Virus record (IMG/VR): IMGVR_UViG_3300017740_002194 | Coordinates: 1 to 26,275 of that record | Origin: a virus | Reading direction: 5' to 3' (one strand) | Length of the DNA: 26,275 nucleotides | Shown here: piece by piece, positions 13,012-19,783 of the stretch | Layout of the letters: each line of letters starts with the position of its first letter | Numbering within the stretch: the stretch's first letter is position 1 | Notes under the pieces: model-generated | What the model was told of the DNA's origin: nothing | Databases searched by the model: none | The model's input: the letters and a program-made list of their open reading frames with translations, nothing else | Translations under genes and position numbers: made by a program

Positions 13012-13194
13012 ATGACAGAATTATTAGAACAAATGCAAACAACTTTAGATAGTATTCAAGATGATGCTTCAAAGTTTAATGAAAAAGGTAACAAAGCTGC
13101 CGGAACAAGAGTAAGAAAAGGTATGCAAGCTATTAAAGCATTAGCACAAGACGTAAGAGTACACGTTTCTGAAACTAATAAAGCTAACAGTTAA
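13012..13194 (+). CDS. Histone H1-like (Hc1 family) DNA-binding protein, 60 aa
   Basis: The sequence matches small Hc1-type proteins of Bacteroidetes: an N-terminal helix, then KFNEKGNKAAGTRVRKGMQ and IKALAQDVRVHVSE. The EKGNKAAGTR-x-RKxxQ-x-[IL]KxLAQ[DE][IV]RV block is the family's core. Bacterial relatives bind and compact DNA without sequence specificity. In a phage it might organise replicating or packaged DNA, or condense the host nucleoid. Its own TATATAA motif suggests later expression. It supports a Bacteroidetes host. Confidence 0.8.
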   Translation: MTELLEQMQTTLDSIQDDASKFNEKGNKAAGTRVRKGMQAIKALAQDVRVHVSETNKANS

Positions 13195-13204
13195 ATTACA
13201 AAAT

Positions 13205-13264
13205 TAGTAGACAGGTTACATGACTTTCTAGGCACCTCTAGATAACTTTGTTTCCTGTCTATTA
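13205..13264 (+). ncRNA. Candidate structured RNA (nested hairpins) before tRNA-Thr
   Basis: TAGACAGG (13208-13215) pairs with CCTGTCTA (13254-13261). The stem extends three further pairs outward, including one G-U, to 13205 and 13264. Inside lies a second stem TCTAG/CTAGA (13227-13231 with 13238-13242) around a six-base loop GCACCT. It ends six bases before the mature 5' end of tRNA-Thr. It could be a small RNA, a processing signal or the terminator of the histone-like gene, though there is no proper T-run. Confidence 0.5.
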
Positions 13265-13270
13265 TGTTTT

Positions 13271-13344
13271 GCCTTTGTAGCTCAGCTGGCTAGAGCAGCT
13301 GATTTGTAATCAGCAGGTCGTGGGTTCGAGTCCCTCTAAAGGCT
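13271..13344 (+). tRNA. tRNA-Thr (anticodon UGU), no encoded CCA
   Basis: A complete cloverleaf: acceptor GCCTTTG with TAAAGGC (one G-U at the inner pair), D-arm AGCTCAGCTGGCTAGAGC, anticodon stem GCTGA/TCAGC with loop TTTGTAA (anticodon TGT), T-arm with GGTTCGAGTCC, discriminator T. The following bases are CTA, so CCA is not encoded. ACA is a frequent codon in the surrounding genes. Confidence 0.95.
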
Positions 13345-13357
13345 CTAAATAAAAATT

Positions 13358-13849
13358 ATGAAACTAACAAGCATCTTATATTGGTTATATCAACCATTTA
13401 GCTATTGGTACAACTTTATTCTAGAATTTAGAATTTGGTTTATCTTTCAAACTACTACCAAACGAAATAGAAAGAAACTCGAAGAACGCGATTTAAGAGT
13501 TGATTGGATTGGTAGAGTTTATGGCGTTGTGAATATACCAGATGAAGTTTTAGGTGCTGCTGAGGAAATACAACAAGCCTTTGTATTAAAACAACTTGGC
13601 CAATTCGGCGGTATCTTAAATGAACTTAAATTATCAAACGTTGTCTATCCACAGATGCAAGAAATTAAAGGCAGTGGAGCATATCTTGTTATATTTTGGC
13701 CAGTTCTTGATCGATTAAATGTATTTGCAATTATCGGTAGTATATTATATGCCATGATTTATGTATTCATCGTTTATTTAATTGCAAGATTTTTTATAGT
13801 GTATGAAGTATTTGGAGGTCTATTTGATTTTATCAGTAAATTAATATAA
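13358..13849 (+). CDS. Membrane protein, 163 aa, unknown
   Basis: Starts 13 bases after the tRNA. An aromatic-rich N-terminus (SILYWLYQPFSYWYNFILEF) may lie in or on the membrane. A soluble stretch follows with RVDWIGRVYGVVNIPDEVLG, then two likely TM segments near the C-terminus (residues about 106-145, including IIGSILYAMIYVFIVYLIAR). The DWIGR-x-Y-x-VVN-x-P-E/D block may mark a phage-specific family. Its last base is the A of the next ATG (TAATGG). Confidence 0.65.
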   Translation: MKLTSILYWLYQPFSYWYNFILEFRIWFIFQTTTKRNRKKLEERDLRVDWIGRVYGVVNIPDEVLGAAEEIQQAFVLKQLGQFGGILNELKLSNVVYPQMQEIKGSGAYLVIFWPVLDRLNVFAIIGSILYAMIYVFIVYLIARFFIVYEVFGGLFDFISKLI

Positions 13850-14604
13850 TGGAAGAAGTAAAAAGAGTCCACAAAGATGGAAAAAGATTTTATCAAGTTA
13901 CAAAAGACGGAGAAGTAATTGCAACGTTACCCTCTGTAACTACGGTTATGGGAGAGATGTCAGATAAGAGTGGCCTTGAAAAATGGAAGAAGAGAGTTGG
14001 TGAAAAAGAGGCTAATAGAATAAGCCAACTATCCATGAATAGAGGTACAATTATGCACCGTCAAATTGAATTATATAAAGGATTTACAGGTACTCCAGAA
14101 GAAATGAAAGAACAACTTGTTGAAGTTTGTAAAACCGATGAGGAAATTAATGAAATTGTACAGAAAGTAGGTGGTGATTTATATTTAGAAGAAGCATGGA
14201 AAATGTTTGATAAATTTTGGTATAATCAAAGTAGATTCTTTTCAAGGATAGATGAGGTATTAGATGCTGAAAGGTTTCTTTGGACTCTTAAAGGAGGTGA
14301 ATATGCAGGTACACTTGATAATGTATCAAGAATGAAAGACGGCAGCGTACAAATTATAGACTATAAAAATAGTAGAAGACCTAAAAGAATTGAATGGGTT
14401 AGAGATTATTTTAGACAAACTGCAGCATATTGGGTAGCCTATTGGGATAGAACAGGTATTAAAGCTGATGGAGCTGAAATATGGATAGCCAATGAAGAGG
14501 ATGATGTGCCACAGTGTTTTACATTAGATCAAGAAGATTTAATGGATAATTATAAAAGCTTTATGGAAACAAGAAAGGCTTTCAAGAACAAGTTCGGATA
14601 TTAA
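13849..14604 (+). CDS. RecB-like PD-(D/E)XK exonuclease
   Basis: The 251 residues show the full RecB/Cas4/MGME1-type nuclease core. H70 lies in RGTIMHRQIE, E141 in LDAERFLW, D157 in YAGTLDNV, D171-Y-K173 in VQIIDYKNS, and the QxxxY motif is RQTAAYW (Q190, Y194). All catalytic positions are present. Such enzymes process single-stranded DNA ends in replication and recombination or degrade host DNA. The start overlaps the preceding stop (TAATGG). A palindromic TATATAA promoter-like motif follows the gene. Confidence 0.88.
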   Translation: MEEVKRVHKDGKRFYQVTKDGEVIATLPSVTTVMGEMSDKSGLEKWKKRVGEKEANRISQLSMNRGTIMHRQIELYKGFTGTPEEMKEQLVEVCKTDEEINEIVQKVGGDLYLEEAWKMFDKFWYNQSRFFSRIDEVLDAERFLWTLKGGEYAGTLDNVSRMKDGSVQIIDYKNSRRPKRIEWVRDYFRQTAAYWVAYWDRTGIKADGAEIWIANEEDDVPQCFTLDQEDLMDNYKSFMETRKAFKNKFGY

Positions 14605-14605
14605 G

Positions 14606-14620
14606 AGGATATATAATCCT
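14606..14620 (+). promoter_or_regulatory. Palindromic GATATATAA motif
   Basis: GATATATAA (14608-14616) is embedded in the inverted repeat AGGAT-ATATA-ATCCT. It starts one base after the exonuclease stop and ends 18 bases before the ATG at 14639. The dyad could let a repressor or activator bind over the promoter. Confidence 0.6.
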
Positions 14621-14638
14621 ATAAAAAAACTTAAAGAC

Positions 14639-15829
14639 ATGTTTAAAAATTTATCTGAGAAGTTATTTCCTTTTTTAATAGCATTAACTGCACTTTCAGT
14701 GAGTGCATCTGCTGCATTTTATTCAGTAAGCGGTTTAAGTAAACTTTTTGCAGGAGCAAGTCTCGCAGTTATAATTATGGCAGGTAGTCTTGAAGTTGCT
14801 AAATTGGTTATCGCATCATTATTATATCAATATAGAAATACAATACCAAAGGTGCTTAAATACTATTTAACAATCGCATGTATAGTTTTAGTAATGATAA
14901 CATCAATGGGTATTTATGGATTTTTAAGTGCGGCATATCAAGAAACTGCAAATAAAGAAGGTAATAGAGATGCACAAATTACTTTAATAGAAACTAAAAG
15001 AGATAATGTACAAAGTCAATTAGATGTTTATACTGAAGAAAAATCAAATATTGATGAGGCAGTATCAGAATTAAGAAAAGGACTTTCAAATAATAAAGTT
15101 CAATGGAGAGATAAAGAAACAGGTCAAATTATTACATCAACTTCAAGCAGAACAAGAAAAGCTTTAGAAAAACAACTTGATCAGGCTATAGGCCGACAAG
15201 ATGTGATTAACGAAAAAGTGGATGTATTAAATGAAAAACTATTTAATTTTGAAACTGAAATAGTTGAAGCAAAAATAGGAGACGGTAGTGCAGGTGAACT
15301 TGGCCCACTAAAATATTTAGCTGGAATTACAGGTTTTCCAATGGATAAAATTATTAATGTTCTTTTATTAATAATTATTTTTGTATTTGATCCACTTGCA
15401 ATTGCATTGGTAATTGCTGCAAATTTCGCGTTTGAAAGACTTAAGAAAAAGCAAAAAGAATGGATTGAAGATAAAGCATTTTCAGAACACGTTGATGATA
15501 TTCTACACGATGATGAAAAAAACATTTTAGATGTGAATTCACCTTTACCAGGAGAGGAAGATGAAGAAGATGAATGGGGAAGTGAAGGCCCACCATGGTA
15601 TGATGAAGACTATGTTGAAGAAAAACTAACAGAAGAAGAGGAAGCTTGGAAAGATGAAATAGATGAAACTGAACATTTATTATCTTTAGAAAAAAATAAA
15701 GAACATTTAGAAGAATCAATAGAACAAGCTGAGGAAATAGTAGACTTATTAGATGAAGCAACTAAGAAAAAAGAAATAGAAGAAAGAGATAATATTTTGA
15801 AAAAAAGAGATAACGAAAATGGTGCTTAA
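14639..15829 (+). CDS. Four-TM membrane protein with coiled coil and acidic tail
   Basis: 396 residues. Three TM segments occupy the first 97 residues (LFPFLIALTALSVSASAAF; ASLAVIIMAGSLEVAKLVIA; YYLTIACIVLVMITSMGIYG). A long coiled coil follows (about 100-215), then a fourth TM segment (VLLLIIIFVFDPLAIALVIA, about 240-262) and a strongly acidic coiled-coil tail (300-396). The block around SVSGLSKLFAGAS and SLEVAKLVIASLLYQY recalls a membrane protein family common in marine T4-like phages, of unknown function. It has its own TATATAA motif, suggesting late expression, and overlaps the endolysin by 11 bases. Confidence 0.75.
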   Translation: MFKNLSEKLFPFLIALTALSVSASAAFYSVSGLSKLFAGASLAVIIMAGSLEVAKLVIASLLYQYRNTIPKVLKYYLTIACIVLVMITSMGIYGFLSAAYQETANKEGNRDAQITLIETKRDNVQSQLDVYTEEKSNIDEAVSELRKGLSNNKVQWRDKETGQIITSTSSRTRKALEKQLDQAIGRQDVINEKVDVLNEKLFNFETEIVEAKIGDGSAGELGPLKYLAGITGFPMDKIINVLLLIIIFVFDPLAIALVIAANFAFERLKKKQKEWIEDKAFSEHVDDILHDDEKNILDVNSPLPGEEDEEDEWGSEGPPWYDEDYVEEKLTEEEEAWKDEIDETEHLLSLEKNKEHLEESIEQAEEIVDLLDEATKKKEIEERDNILKKRDNENGA

Positions 15830-16709
15830 AGTAGGTTCAACAGGAGAATTAGTAAGAATACTTCAAGAACTTTTAGAAATAAAGGTAGATGGAATATACG
15901 GAAATAATACATGGAAAGCTGTAAAACGCCTTCAACAAAAGGTAGGTCTTTCACAAGATGGAATAGTAGGACCTTTAACTTGGAAGGCTTTAAAGTTTAA
16001 TCCTAAAGAGTCTATATTAGACACAGATCGAGAACAATATGAAAATTGGATAGAATCTTATCACCTTCCAGAAAATGAATATGTTGATAAGGAAACAAGT
16101 AAAAAATTCATTGTCAATCATCATACAGCCGGTAGAGAAAACCCATATAAGACAATAGATCATTGGGCTGAAGATAATAGAGGTAGAGTAGGGACTAATT
16201 ATGTAATTGGAGGAATATCAACTGATGGAACAAATATTAATTACGATGGTAAAATACTTAGATCAATAAACGATGAGTATTATGGCTGGCATATTGGACC
16301 TGGAGGCAGTTTTTATTTAAAAGAACATTCTTTAAGTATTGAATTATGTAGTGCAGGTGGTTTAAGAAATGTAAATGGAGTTTGGAGAACTTGGTTTAAC
16401 GAAAAAGTTGAAGATTCACAAGTCTGTGAATTAAAAAAACCTTTTAGAGGGTATAGAGCTTTTCAAAAATATTCAGAAGAACAATTAAAGTCTTTAAAGG
16501 CAGTTTGGATTTATTTAGCTAATAAACATGATATTGACATTAGAAAAGGTATGCAAAGCTGGTTACTCAACAATCAAAATGCCTTTGAATGGAATATAGA
16601 AGCATATAGTGGAAAAGTAGAAGGTATGTTAAATCATACAAATCTTAGAAAAGATAAATCTGATATGTTCCCTCAACCAGAATTATTAGATTTAATAAGG
16701 AGTATATAA
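15819..16709 (+). CDS. Endolysin: peptidoglycan-binding domain plus N-acetylmuramoyl-L-alanine amidase
   Basis: Residues 1-60 form a PG_binding_1 domain (GSTGELVRILQELL, VDGIYGNNTW, LSQDGIVGPLTWKAL). Residues 95-285 are an Amidase_2-type domain: IVNHHTAGRENPYKTIDHW with zinc ligand H101 or H102, TNYVIGG, GWHIGPGG, SIELCSAGG with E175, and the final LNHTNLRKDKSDMFPQP with the third ligand H273 and K280/D282. It cuts the amide bond between MurNAc and L-Ala. No signal peptide, so it needs a holin or other membrane disruption. The order binding domain then catalytic domain is common in phages of Gram-negatives. Confidence 0.92.
   Translation: MVLKVGSTGELVRILQELLEIKVDGIYGNNTWKAVKRLQQKVGLSQDGIVGPLTWKALKFNPKESILDTDREQYENWIESYHLPENEYVDKETSKKFIVNHHTAGRENPYKTIDHWAEDNRGRVGTNYVIGGISTDGTNINYDGKILRSINDEYYGWHIGPGGSFYLKEHSLSIELCSAGGLRNVNGVWRTWFNEKVEDSQVCELKKPFRGYRAFQKYSEEQLKSLKAVWIYLANKHDIDIRKGMQSWLLNNQNAFEWNIEAYSGKVEGMLNHTNLRKDKSDMFPQPELLDLIRSI
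16703..16709 (+). promoter_or_regulatory. TATATAA motif overlapping endolysin stop
   Basis: TATATAA covers the last codons and the TAA stop of the endolysin gene (AGT-ATA-TAA). The next ATG is 61 bases away and a second motif lies in between at 16744, so this copy may be accidental. Confidence 0.3.
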
Positions 16710-16736
16710 ACTTCGATTAAAAGTAAACTTTTATAT

Positions 16737-16758
16737 TTTAAGTGATATAATACTTAAA
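16737..16758 (+). promoter_or_regulatory. GATATAAT motif inside a perfect inverted repeat
   Basis: TTTAAGT (16737-16743) and ACTTAAA (16752-16758) form a seven-base perfect dyad with GATATAAT exactly between them, 12 bases before the ATG at 16771. A second small dyad TAAAAGT/ACTTTTA lies just upstream (about 16718-16733). The arrangement looks like a promoter overlapped by an operator. Confidence 0.55.
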
Positions 16759-16770
16759 CAACTAAATATT

Positions 16771-16971
16771 ATGGCAAAAGAAACAACAAAGGAAAAAACT
16801 GTAGAAACATCAACGGTTTTTAAACAAGCTCAAGAAATGACAGTTAATCAAGCAGTTGGTATATTAGCACAAACTGCAACAATTGCACAAAAACATGGAA
16901 TATTAACAGTTAATGATGCAGTATTAGTTGCAAGAGCTTTAGAAATGGTAAAATATAATGAAGAAGCTTAG
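16771..16971 (+). CDS. Small protein, 66 aa, unknown
   Basis: Begins 12 bases after the dyad promoter motif. A Thr/Lys/Glu-rich N-terminus (residues 1-18) is followed by a helical, Ala-rich part (VNQAVGILAQTATIAQKHG, then LTVNDAVLVARALEMV). The pattern of two helices joined by KHGILTVNDA resembles small phage structural or regulatory proteins, but no family can be named. It overlaps the secreted nuclease gene by 14 bases. Confidence 0.65.
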   Translation: MAKETTKEKTVETSTVFKQAQEMTVNQAVGILAQTATIAQKHGILTVNDAVLVARALEMVKYNEEA

Positions 16972-17551
16972 TCTAGTATTACTATTAATAATACCCCTAT
17001 CTTTATTCTCGCAAAAATCTAAAAAAGTTAAATTTGAAAAAGAATATTATTGGGGATTTTATAGTGAAGTATTCGAGCAGCCGCTTTATATAGAATATAA
17101 GGTACATCATTGTAATTATGGAGAATCTAGAAAAGGTATTAAATTTTTTAGAGATAAAGAAATACACACATCAGACAATGGTGACTACTACAAAAACCCA
17201 TGGGATAGAGGACATTTAGTGCCAGCCGCAAGTCAAAATTGCACATATCAAATGATTAAAGAGACTTTTAATTATTTAAATTGTGCATTACAATATTATA
17301 AATTAAATCAAGGAGTTTGGAGAGAATTAGAAGAATATGAAAGAGAACTTGCAACTAAATGGAACGTTGTTGTAGAAGTAAAGGTAGAATTTAATGAAAA
17401 TTCTAAAAAATTAAATACTGGCGCAGTTGTACCTTCAGGATTTTGGAAAACTATTATATTAGACAATGGTTTAATAGTTTATGAATACTATTTTCCAAAC
17501 ATAGAGCCAGTCTATAAAGACTATGAAAAATATCAAATATATAATAAATAA
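16958..17551 (+). CDS. Secreted DNA/RNA non-specific endonuclease (beta-beta-alpha metal)
   Basis: Residues 1-18 (MKKLSLVLLLIIPLSLFS) are a classical signal peptide. The rest matches the Serratia/NUC1 nuclease family: WDRGHLVPAAS (R84 and the general base H86), then N108, LNQGVW with N117 (metal-ligand position) and WRELEEYER with E124. The spacing agrees with R87, H89, N110, N119 and E127 of the Serratia nuclease. It cuts DNA and RNA without sequence preference. Export to the periplasm or medium is unusual for a phage nuclease. Start ATG 16958 overlaps the upstream gene. Confidence 0.88.
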   Translation: MKKLSLVLLLIIPLSLFSQKSKKVKFEKEYYWGFYSEVFEQPLYIEYKVHHCNYGESRKGIKFFRDKEIHTSDNGDYYKNPWDRGHLVPAASQNCTYQMIKETFNYLNCALQYYKLNQGVWRELEEYERELATKWNVVVEVKVEFNENSKKLNTGAVVPSGFWKTIILDNGLIVYEYYFPNIEPVYKDYEKYQIYNK

Positions 17552-17567
17552 TCACTAATTTACTGTT

Positions 17568-17852
17568 ATGAAAAAAATAGAAAGATTCTTACAATTATTT
17601 TCAGAATTTAATTTAATAGTAACTGCGCCTGGAAGCGATGGCTTTAGTAAAGGAACTTACTTAGCAGAAGAACATGTCATAAGCCCAGCAGTACAAGATC
17701 TACAAAAAAGTATTAAAAAATTAGAAAGAGAATATAACGCAGCAAAGAAAGCATTTAAAGCTGGTAGAATTCCAAGAGAAGAACTTTTTGATTATGAGTG
17801 GAGACTCTTTGAATTAAAGGAAGAGCTTAGAAAAATACAAGGCGGGGATTAA
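17568..17852 (+). CDS. Coiled-coil protein, 94 aa, unknown
   Basis: The N-terminus (MKKIERFLQLFSEFNLIVTA) vaguely resembles the leader of the CCA-adding enzyme (LYEEFSLIQEA) but lacks the Glu before the cut position. The remainder is a long helical hairpin (QDLQKSIKKLEREYNAAKK; EELFDYEWRLFELKEELRK) around AFKAGRIPRE, which is also seen in adapter-type helical proteins. Its stop shares a base with the next start (TAATGG). No family recognised. Confidence 0.6.
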   Translation: MKKIERFLQLFSEFNLIVTAPGSDGFSKGTYLAEEHVISPAVQDLQKSIKKLEREYNAAKKAFKAGRIPREELFDYEWRLFELKEELRKIQGGD

Positions 17853-18151
17853 TGGAAGATTTTATTTTAAAATATATTGGAGAATGGGGGCTTTTTGCCC
17901 TTTCTGCATTTCTTGGTTTTGCTTTTAAAGATACTATTCAGAATTTTTTTACAGGCCTACAATTTTTATGGGGTCATGACTTTAACGTTGATGATATAGT
18001 TTATATTAAAGGAGTTAAAGAGGCAAGGATTGTACGTCAAAATGTTTGGAAAACCACATTTTATGTACTTCCACATCAAAGAAAGTTTATAGTTCCTAAT
18101 CATTTATTATGGAAACTCGATATTGAAAAAGAATTACCAAGTAAAAAATGA
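17852..18151 (+). CDS. Mini-MscS-like membrane protein, 99 aa
   Basis: The chain resembles the pore helix and beta domain of MscS mechanosensitive channels. A TM helix GLFALSAFLGFAFKDTIQNF (13-32) is followed by FFTGLQFLW, the loop FNVDDIVYIKGV (MscS-like F-R-x-G-D-x-V-x-I-x-G), a strand region ending WKTTFYVL and the conserved IVPNHLLW (P82-N83). The first two TM helices and the C-terminal cage of MscS (286 residues) are absent. It may form a minimal pore, act as a holin-like protein or modulate host channels. It overlaps the neighbouring genes at both ends. Confidence 0.65.
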   Translation: MEDFILKYIGEWGLFALSAFLGFAFKDTIQNFFTGLQFLWGHDFNVDDIVYIKGVKEARIVRQNVWKTTFYVLPHQRKFIVPNHLLWKLDIEKELPSKK

Positions 18152-18846
18152 AAATAATAATAGGAGATGGGCTCTTAGGTAAAGAGCTAATTAAGCAGAC
18201 AGGTTGGCAATATATTTCTAGAAAAAAAGATGGTATTGATATTAGAAAAACAAATACTATTAAAAGGTTAATTCCTTCAAATTGCACTCATTTAATTAAT
18301 TGTGTAGCAAACACCGATACTTATTCAGAAAATAAATTAAACATGTTAGAAGCTAATTACTATTCTGTCAAAGACTTAGTTAGTTTTTGCAATATTAATA
18401 ATATTAAATATGTGCATTACTCTACGGATTATGTATATGCAGGTTCAGTTTCAAATGCATTGGAAACAGACAAGGCGGTTCCAGACGAAACATGGTATGC
18501 AAAATCTAAATTATTTGCAGACTATTGGATAGAATCTTGGTCTCTTAATTATTTAATAGTTAGGGGTAGTCATAGAATTTCTCCATTTCCGTATCCAAAG
18601 GCGTGGTCTAATCAAGTTGGAAATTTTGATGATGTTGAAATATTAGTAGATCAGTGGAAAAAACTAATAGAAGCCGATGAAACAGGCTTATGGAATATTG
18701 GCACTCCAACAAAGAGTGTTTATGAATATGCAAAGAGAAGTAGACAAGGCGTTGAAGCAGCTGAAGCCCCTACTCATTTTCCACTAAACACTACTATGAA
18801 TTTAGATAAACTTAATCATTTTTTAGAAAAGATTAAACAAAAATAA
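18148..18846 (+). CDS. RmlD-like NAD(P)-dependent sugar-nucleotide reductase
   Basis: The 232 residues form an extended SDR: an N-terminal IIIGDGLLGKEL nucleotide-binding loop (G6, G8, G11), HLINCVANTDTYSE, the catalytic YVHYSTDYVYAGS (S92, T93) and WYAKSK with Y117 and K121 (Y-x-x-x-K), then GLWNIG in the C-terminal substrate part. This is the layout of dTDP-4-dehydrorhamnose reductase, the last step to dTDP-L-rhamnose. It is shorter than cellular RmlD (about 290-300). With the TagD-like enzyme and the glycosyltransferase it suggests a phage-directed sugar modification. Confidence 0.8.
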   Translation: MKIIIGDGLLGKELIKQTGWQYISRKKDGIDIRKTNTIKRLIPSNCTHLINCVANTDTYSENKLNMLEANYYSVKDLVSFCNINNIKYVHYSTDYVYAGSVSNALETDKAVPDETWYAKSKLFADYWIESWSLNYLIVRGSHRISPFPYPKAWSNQVGNFDDVEILVDQWKKLIEADETGLWNIGTPTKSVYEYAKRSRQGVEAAEAPTHFPLNTTMNLDKLNHFLEKIKQK

Positions 18847-18884
18847 ATTAATTCTCAGAGAACATAAACTTTTTGCAAAGAGGT

Positions 18885-18893
18885 GATATATAG
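18885..18893 (+). promoter_or_regulatory. GATATATAG late-promoter-like motif
   Basis: GATATATAG lies in the 47-base gap after the reductase gene and is immediately followed by an ATG at 18894. If it is a -10 box, transcription would start at or beyond that ATG, which argues for the downstream ATG at 18918 as the true start. Confidence 0.5.
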
Positions 18894-18917
18894 ATGCTAA
18901 TAAATACAAATAGCATT

Positions 18918-19181
18918 ATGATAAATTCAATAGTTTATGGTCTTTTAGCCTCAATATTTTTAGTCTTAATTACAAGAATTATTATTCAACTTTCAAAAAG
19001 ATTTACACAAATCGGCATGGGCTTAGCCTATGGAAGTTTAGGTGTTAAACTTTTTTTTCTAGGCATTTTTACACTGGCTCTTAAAGGAGAGATAGAAAAC
19101 TCAATAGTTTATGCAACTATTATTCTTATGTCAATTATTTATTGTAATGCATATACGTTTCTCGCACTCACTAAAAAGTAA
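18918..19181 (+). CDS. Small membrane protein, 87 aa
   Basis: I choose ATG 18918 (MINSIVYGLL) over ATG 18894, because 18894 touches the GATATATAG motif and would fall at the predicted transcription start. Three TM segments can be drawn: IVYGLLASIFLVLITRIII, MGLAYGSLGVKLFFLGIFTLAL and SIVYATIILMSIIYCNAYTFLA. The only clearly charged parts are the short loops (QLSKRFTQ and KGEIENS) and the KK end. Small multi-TM proteins in late phage regions can be holins; no specific family is recognised. Confidence 0.6.
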   Translation: MINSIVYGLLASIFLVLITRIIIQLSKRFTQIGMGLAYGSLGVKLFFLGIFTLALKGEIENSIVYATIILMSIIYCNAYTFLALTKK

Positions 19182-19185
19182 TAGA

Positions 19186-19194
19186 GATATATAA
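19186..19194 (+). promoter_or_regulatory. GATATATAA late-promoter-like motif
   Basis: GATATATAA in the 20-base gap before the HAD gene. The ATG at 19202 is only seven bases downstream, so the transcript would begin at about the start codon; the in-frame ATG at 19241 would have a normal leader. Confidence 0.6.
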
Positions 19195-19201
19195 TTCTGT
19201 T

Positions 19202-19783
19202 ATGAGTCCAACAGAGTTATACGAAGCGAAGCCCTATAAGATGGGAAAGATCTTAGTTTTTGACTTAGATGATACCATCGTTGTTACACCAGCTAAAATT
19301 CAAGTTAAGAATAAAATGACTGGCGAAACGTTTTCTATTACTCCAGAAGAGTTTAATACTTTTCAAAAAAAACCAAATCAAATCCTAAGTTTCGAAGAAT
19401 TTAAAAGTCTTGAAATAATGAAAGCTGGTAAGCTTATTAATTATTATTTTAAAATACTAAAGAAGGCATATAAAATGAGAATAGCAATAGGGATTGTTAC
19501 AGCAAGGGATGATAAAAAAATGATTTACACTTGGTTAAAAGATCATTTAAAAACTCCAGTTGACAGCGATTTGATATTTGCAGTCAACGATCCAGTACAT
19601 GGATTTAAAGGAGATATTGCAGAAAAAAAGAAAGAAGCATTTAGAGAAATTATAAAGCAGGGATTTAACGACCTACAATTTTATGACGATGATGACAATA
19701 ATTTAAGGTTAGTAAAGTCTCTGGAAGAAGAATTTCCAATGATAAATATATCAACAATTAAAGCATTTAAGTCTAGAGGATGA
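19202..19783 (+). CDS. HAD-superfamily phosphatase-like protein
   Basis: 193 residues with VFDLDDTIVVTP (D21 and D23, motif I), IGIVTARDD (T100, motif II) and LQFYDDDDNNL (D162-165, motif IV). It resembles a phage HAD group with a TGE-x-F-x-[IL]TPEEF insertion between motifs I and II, here at residues 40-51. The substrate is unknown; a nucleotide or nucleic-acid phosphate is plausible. The start may be ATG 19202 or ATG 19241 (MGKILVFDLDDT), the latter suiting the promoter motif better. It overlaps the CCA-adding enzyme gene by four bases (ATGA). Confidence 0.8.
   Translation: MSPTELYEAKPYKMGKILVFDLDDTIVVTPAKIQVKNKMTGETFSITPEEFNTFQKKPNQILSFEEFKSLEIMKAGKLINYYFKILKKAYKMRIAIGIVTARDDKKMIYTWLKDHLKTPVDSDLIFAVNDPVHGFKGDIAEKKKEAFREIIKQGFNDLQFYDDDDNNLRLVKSLEEEFPMINISTIKAFKSRG

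Noticed and set aside
13012-13194. Hc1-like gene taken as proof that the window is bacterial chromosome
   Set aside because: The surrounding gene density, phage-type sigma factor, endolysin, tRNAs and overlapping tiny genes are those of a phage.
12446-13344. tRNA genes as phage integration (att) sites
   Set aside because: No integrase, recombinase or repeated core sequence is visible, and both tRNAs are complete phage-carried genes.
15181-15761. Two overlapping minus-strand frames opposite the four-TM protein
   Set aside because: They are antisense to a coherent 396-residue protein with a clear domain layout; the Leu/His/Ser-rich composition is typical of shadows.
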